DNA of 64,000 nucleotides from Pampus argenteus (Eukaryota > Chordata > Actinopteri > Scombriformes > Stromateidae). The notes under the pieces were generated by a model. It ran no database searches, was not told where the DNA came from, and worked only from the letters and a program-made list of their open reading frames with translations. Both the position numbers and the translations under genes were made by a program. Position 1 is the first letter of the stretch. Each line of letters begins with the position of its first letter. Below are positions 61,832 through 64,000 of this stretch, in pieces. The stretch spans positions 16,720,001 through 16,784,000 of the forward strand of contig CM072878.1 of the NCBI GenBank assembly GCA_036937835.1, given 5' to 3'.

Positions 61832-62660
61832 CAAACCATGTCTGAACTTCAGTATACCGGTAATACACACTGCGGTTTACTGTAAAAGAAATGCATACAG
61901 ATACACAGTCATGCACACAGGGACGATAAGTAGTGAGCAGCTACGGTCAGCAGTTTCCCCGTCTGATAACCGGAGAGCCAGAGATCAGCAGGATGTGGAA
62001 TTTCATTAGATGAGCAACAGGATGAGTCAGCACTTTGAGAACATTAAAATTCACTTTTGATACGTGCTTCTCTGTTGGAGCTAACGCATTGTGAGTGACT
62101 GCTGTGCACAAGTGGAAAAGTAATTTAGGATGTGTGTGTGTGTCTGTGTGTGTGTGTGATGAAACTTACATCCTCTGCCAGAGAAGAGGCACTGTGGAGG
62201 ACAGGTGTTGGACTCTGTCTCTCATACTGTCTCAGCTTCTCATGAATCTGTAACACAAACACAGGGTAAAACAACAACAATGGTTTAAAAAAGCCAAGCG
62301 GAAACAATACTGTAGAGATGCATCTTTAAAATGATTTAAAATGTGTTGATTTTTTACCAACAGACCAGTCTCCCAAAACTAATCACCTTCATGAGGTATC
62401 CCAAGCTCCTCTCGCTGAAGACATCTTTGAGAAACACCATGTCCTCTTTGTGATTGGCGTCAGGACGCAGCTGAGAGGTCAGCAGGGCCAACGTTTCATG
62501 TAGCCCTACAGGGGACAGGAATGATGAAACGATGTACATTATATTAACACGGACAGATGGAGCACAGCTAGCATCGAGCAGTATGGACAGTATGTGTTGA
62601 GTATCTGTGCCAACTTATCTCACCTGCTCCTGCTGTTAGGACCGGCATGGCTTCTTTCAT
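53235..62660 (-). CDS. mpp3: mpp3, MAGUK p55 subfamily member 3 (18 coding exons, complete)
   Basis: Scaffold on the cytoplasmic side of cell membranes; MPP3 proteins act at junctions and synapses with CRB/DLG-type polarity partners. Eighteen exons joined by GT-AG introns give 589 codons plus TAA. The second ATG (62648-62646, MPVL) gives 585 codons, the mammalian length, and has a better start context. Domains by residue in the 589 form: two L27 domains about 14-65 and 66-125 (GLHETLALLTSQL, YERQSPTPVLHSA); PDZ about 138-226 (carboxylate loop PLGATI at 150-155, HVGDELREVNG); SH3 about 233-300 (ALFDY 237-241, TWWQAK); basic HOOK 300-380 (CDCEGY, AGLRRSFRL); GK-like 385-585 (LVVLIGSLGAR, TTRPKKPHEKEGVEYHFV, EHGEYKENQYGTS, WVPHSWM). 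The GK P-loop has no Lys-Ser, so kinase activity is not expected. The sequence follows MPP3 rather than MPP2 or MPP7 throughout. I cannot say whether it is the a or b teleost paralogue. Confidence 0.96.
53415..54223 (-). other. mpp3 intron 17
   Basis: 809 bp GT-AG intron. No simple repeat or gene recognised. Confidence 0.88.
54224..54352 (-). CDS. mpp3: mpp3 coding exon 17 (GK, lid insert)
   Basis: 129 bp, phase 0 to 0. It encodes ALKRLRTAEFKPYVIFVKP, then a family-specific insert with an arginine run (SRRRRSAATSPGGGDHSRVT). The insert differs most from mammals. Acceptor ATCCAG and donor GTGAGT. Confidence 0.94.
54503..54611 (-). CDS. mpp3: mpp3 coding exon 16 (GK)
   Basis: 109 bp between CTCTTCAG and GTAGGG. 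It encodes FIEHGEYKENQYGTSIEAIR then SVQAKNKMCIVDVQPE, the core of the GK domain. Confidence 0.95.
54689..54782 (-). CDS. mpp3: mpp3 coding exon 15 (GK)
   Basis: 94 bp between TTTCACAG and GTAGGT. It encodes TTRPKKPHEKEGVEYHFV then TKQQFDADALNN, the GMP-binding-like part of the GK domain. Confidence 0.94.
54859..54939 (-). CDS. mpp3: mpp3 coding exon 14 (GK)
   Basis: 81 bp between CAAAAAG and GTGAGT. It encodes SLGARINELKQRVIAENP then HRYAVAVP. With the preceding Gly the P-loop position reads GSLGARI, without the Lys-Ser of active kinases. Confidence 0.95.
55099..55254 (-). CDS. mpp3: mpp3 coding exon 13 (HOOK to GK)
   Basis: 156 bp between GCTGTAG and GTAAGA. It encodes GLRRSFRLSRKDRQ (basic), SGEGSDPGDADLMTYEEVTR, and RPRLVVLI, the first strand of the guanylate kinase-like domain. 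Confidence 0.95.
55255..56772 (-). other. mpp3 intron 12
   Basis: 1.5 kb GT-AG intron, the longest in mpp3. It contains a G-rich block at 56076-56109 on the plus strand and a GT microsatellite at 56339-56358. No gene seen. Confidence 0.88.
56339..56358. repeat. (GT)n microsatellite
   Basis: Ten GT units in mpp3 intron 12. Confidence 0.92.
56773..56814 (-). CDS. mpp3: mpp3 coding exon 12 (HOOK)
   Basis: 42 bases between CCCTACAG and GTGAGA, phase 1 to 1. It reads E-DCDCEGYFNGQYI-A, matching the CDCEGY stretch of the MPP3 HOOK region. It is also skippable in frame. Confidence 0.92.
   Translation of the reverse strand, partial: RTVTVRAISMDST
57000..57032. repeat. (AGAGG)n run
   Basis: About six pentamer units in mpp3 intron 11. 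Confidence 0.93.
57451..57482. repeat. (CA)n microsatellite
   Basis: Sixteen clean CA units in mpp3 intron 11. Confidence 0.95.
57702..57722 (-). CDS. mpp3: mpp3 coding exon 11, 21-nt microexon
   Basis: 21 bases between ATATCAG and GTGGGT. With its split codons it reads YDQGCDK-E, matching the YDQPCDKE stretch of mammalian MPP3. It is a multiple of three and phase 1 to phase 1, so it can be skipped or included without a frame change. It is too short for ordinary gene finders. Confidence 0.88.
57723..58602 (-). other. mpp3 intron 10
   Basis: 880 bp GT-AG intron. The part at about 58370-58520 has no simple repeats and could be a conserved non-coding block. No gene seen. Confidence 0.87.
58603..58667 (-). 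CDS. mpp3: mpp3 coding exon 10 (HOOK)
   Basis: 65 bp. It encodes RLAYRMKMGTLPNPKSPKKP then V; donor TCT|GTAAGT. It starts the basic HOOK linker after SH3. Confidence 0.92.
58668..59192 (-). other. mpp3 intron 9
   Basis: 525 bp GT-AG intron with an impure CA tract at 58874-58923. Nothing else recognised. Confidence 0.88.
58874..58923. repeat. impure (CA)n with CACG units
   Basis: CACACG repeats and CA runs in mpp3 intron 9. Confidence 0.92.
59193..59389 (-). CDS. mpp3: mpp3 coding exon 9 (SH3)
   Basis: 197 bp after GTTCCAG, ending in phase 2 before GTAAAA. It encodes the SH3 domain: VYVRALFDYIPLEDKA, GLPFKRGDILQVVSQDD, TWWQAKRVGD, RAGLIPSKQFQE. Confidence 0.96.
59560..59634 (-). CDS. mpp3: mpp3 coding exon 8 (end of PDZ)
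   Basis: 75 bp, phase 0 to 0. It encodes SQSQGSITLKIIPAIKEEDR then LKESK, the last PDZ strand and the linker to SH3. Acceptor ATCCAG and donor GTAAGA. Confidence 0.94.
59635..60086 (-). other. mpp3 intron 7
   Basis: 452 bp GT-AG intron, AT-rich. Nothing else recognised. Confidence 0.88.
60087..60172 (-). CDS. mpp3: mpp3 coding exon 7 (PDZ)
   Basis: 86 bp between CTCATAG and GTAAGA. It encodes LVHVGDELREVNGTSVIHK then RPDEISQLL, the PDZ core with its VGDELREVNG motif. Confidence 0.95.
60173..61089 (-). other. mpp3 intron 6
   Basis: 917 bp GT-AG intron with a GACA tetranucleotide run at 60483-60510. Nothing else recognised. Confidence 0.88.
60483..60510. repeat. (GACA)n tetranucleotide repeat
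   Basis: About seven units in mpp3 intron 6. Confidence 0.95.
61090..61171 (-). CDS. mpp3: mpp3 coding exon 6 (PDZ)
   Basis: 82 bp between CTCCAG and GTAAAT. It encodes GATIRRDEATGSVIVARIMR then GGAADRS, including the second half of the PDZ ligand-binding loop (PL-GATI across the exon 5/6 junction). Confidence 0.95.
61313..61450 (-). CDS. mpp3: mpp3 coding exon 5 (end of L27, start of PDZ)
   Basis: 138 bp, phase 0 to 0. It encodes AVLSVHDTVAQKNFDPVLPP, an acidic linker (DDFEDELEEE) and SVKIVRLVKNKEPL, the first strand of the PDZ domain. Donor GTGAGT. Confidence 0.96.
61700..61780 (-). CDS. mpp3: mpp3 coding exon 4 (second L27)
   Basis: 81 bp, phase 0 to 0. It encodes VAEELQSGPMSTEEKELLHL then LTSPHLK, part of the second L27 domain. 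Acceptor TTGGTAG and donor GTAAAC. Confidence 0.95.
61793..61829. repeat. (CA)n microsatellite
   Basis: About 18 units. It begins only 12 bases from the acceptor of mpp3 coding exon 4, so on the minus strand a GT run directly precedes the splice site. Confidence 0.95.
62130..62158. repeat. (GT)n microsatellite
   Basis: GT with one CT unit, about 11 bases from the donor of mpp3 coding exon 3; CA-rich on the transcript strand. Confidence 0.92.
62170..62247 (-). CDS. mpp3: mpp3 coding exon 3
   Basis: 78 bp, phase 0 to 0. It encodes IHEKLRQYERQSPTPVLHSA then SSLAED, the link between the two L27 domains. Acceptor TTACAG and donor GTAAGT. Confidence 0.95.
62387..62505 (-). CDS. mpp3: mpp3 coding exon 2 (first L27)
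   Basis: 119 bp between CTGTAG and GTGATT. It encodes G-LHETLALLTSQLRPDAN through RSLGYLMK, the first L27 heterodimerisation domain. Confidence 0.95.
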
Positions 62661-62686
62661 GGGTCAGTGAGGTGAGGAGGGGAAAC
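62624..62686 (-). CDS. mpp3: mpp3 first coding exon (with short 5' UTR)
   Basis: Acceptor CCTCCCAG at 62687, then 26 bases of 5' UTR, ATG at 62660-62658 and an in-frame ATG at 62648-62646. It encodes MKEAMPVLTAGA plus the first base of Gly, then donor GTGAGA. Mammalian MPP3 starts MPVL, matching the second ATG, which has G at -3; the first has C at -3. An acceptor before the ATG implies at least one non-coding upstream exon. Confidence 0.88.
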
Positions 62687-64000
62687 CTGGGAGGAGGAGA
62701 AAGAGAGAAATTATAGTGAACATTTCCTCAAACTCTCATATAGACACTGACTGTTGTTTTCACTGCCTGGGAGGATAATAAAGGGTTTCTACTTCTTTTG
62801 TGCTTGTGTGAGCATGTAAAGGCATCTAATGACACATATGCAGTTATCATATATGTGTATATCATCTCCTTGTTAGGCTTCATGCTATAAATCCAGGCTA
62901 CATTTCACAGCGCAGTTACCTCATGTGTGAATGTGTAGATGTGTAAGTCTGCCTCTTGCATTATAGAGCCATACTAGTAAGATAAACAGTCACTGCTGGC
63001 ACTGTTAATCACGCTGGTGTGCACCAGGCCGACTGAGCTCAGCGTGTCAGTGTGTGAAAGCAGCAGCTCTGGCACAAACCTGTATGAAATAATTGAAGCA
63101 CTGTCATACCACACTAAGTAATGGAAAAGATGAGGAAACACCTGCACGAGAAAGGAGGCCTTTCACTTAACAGACCACCTCGTTAATCTGTAGGATGTAT
63201 GCATCTCTTAAAGTCTAGTATACCATGTACTATACAGTGTAGTAAATCTAACCTCTCACTTTATAGACATTAGTGTCAGCGTTTGGAAAAAAAACAACAC
63301 ACTGACTGAACTGAATAACACAGAGACAACAATGTACAATATATACAGTATACTGACAGATCTGTGAGTGACTCAAAGCTGCAGTCGGCAGCAACACTGG
63401 ACAGTCTGCTGCATTATTACAGCTTTTACTGATCAATAGTCCTGCTGCTCCCCTCAATGTTCTGCATACTTCAACCCAACCGGAAGCACAAGCCACTAAC
63501 GTAAACCACAGACGATCACGTCCCGCTGTGATCCGATGACGAAATGGCAAAAAAAGGTTTGTCAAAAATCAAAACTCTTATTTGACCTTTGTCAGAATAG
63601 TTTGCATTTGCAATAATGTTATGTAATAATGGACATTATGGGGAAGGGCTGTCAGACTGTAAACGTTTAGGTAAATATGGGCTTGTTTATGATATATATT
63701 TTTTAAATATGTCATCTAAATACTAAATTATATAGTCATACCACCTACTAATTTTACTTTATTGAAATATTGATAAAATTTAATATAAATATAAATAAAA
63801 TTTGATTTTGATTTGATAGAAATTGTATTCAGACTGTTTGGAAAAGGGGTGGATGTTAACCTGTCTGCAATCAGTGTGCTTGTTTGCTTTGCATTGTATC
63901 GTAAGTGTAAAACAAATATAAGCTTTATGATTCATATTCTATTATGTGCATGCATGGGCCTGCCACAGTGATGTATGTCTGTGAGTATAATGCACAGAGA
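62687..64000 (-). other. DNA upstream of the mpp3 coding region
   Basis: Begins with a minus-strand acceptor (CTCCTCCCAG), so at least part is probably a 5' UTR intron. I could not identify a promoter or a non-coding first exon. The end of the window is AT-rich with no simple repeat. No other gene seen. Confidence 0.55.

Larger units (their letters stand above)
61781..62169 (-). other. mpp3 intron 3
   Basis: 389 bp GT-AG intron with CA repeats near its 3' end (61793-61829) and near its 5' end (62130-62158). Nothing else recognised. Confidence 0.88.

Noticed and set aside
1..64000. CRISPR arrays, operons, phage, viral or bacterial mobile systems
   Set aside because: The window is vertebrate nuclear DNA with spliced genes. 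The tandem repeats are microsatellites without spacers, and no prokaryotic or viral gene is seen.

Overview
This window looks like nuclear DNA from a ray-finned fish, probably a percomorph teleost. It has vertebrate genes cut into small exons with GT-AG introns, AT-rich non-coding DNA, many CA/GT microsatellites, and decayed interspersed repeats of kinds that recur in fish genomes. Apart from one intronic 255-codon frame that I reject, every long open frame that makes sense is an exon of one of two neuronal genes. They point toward each other and are about 13 kb apart from stop codon to stop codon.

Positions 1-40215, plus strand: the 3' part of asic2 (acid-sensing ion channel subunit 2). Nine coding exons (22674-40215) encode the last 327 residues: most of the extracellular domain, the second transmembrane segment with its GAS selectivity filter, and the cytoplasmic tail. 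All splice phases join without a break. The first coding exon (cytoplasmic N-terminus, TM1, start of the extracellular domain) is missing, so the first 22.7 kb is taken to be the 3' part of a very long first intron. That interval holds microsatellites, a ~0.9 kb inverted-repeat element and other repeat debris, and no recognisable gene.

Positions 40216-53234: the asic2 3' UTR, about 10 kb between the genes, then the mpp3 3' UTR. I find no gene here. There are several decayed teleost-type repeats, a GGAA tract, and a homeobox/SOX-like motif cluster near 50.6 kb that could be a regulatory element.

Positions 53235-62686, minus strand: the complete coding region of mpp3 (MAGUK p55 subfamily member 3, a membrane-associated scaffold). 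Eighteen coding exons give 589 residues from the first ATG, or 585 from the ATG that matches the mammalian start. The domain order is L27-L27-PDZ-SH3-HOOK-GK. The guanylate kinase-like domain lacks the P-loop lysine, as expected of a scaffold. A 21-nt microexon lies in the HOOK region. Positions 62687-64000 are upstream DNA whose promoter or further 5' UTR exons I could not define.

Both proteins act at neuronal membranes, one as a cation channel and one as a scaffold. Nothing in the sequence shows that they work together; the shared context is only adjacency. I found no sign of a novel multi-gene system. The points most worth checking are the convergent pairing, the in-frame microexon, the long-TIR element and several possible conserved non-coding elements.
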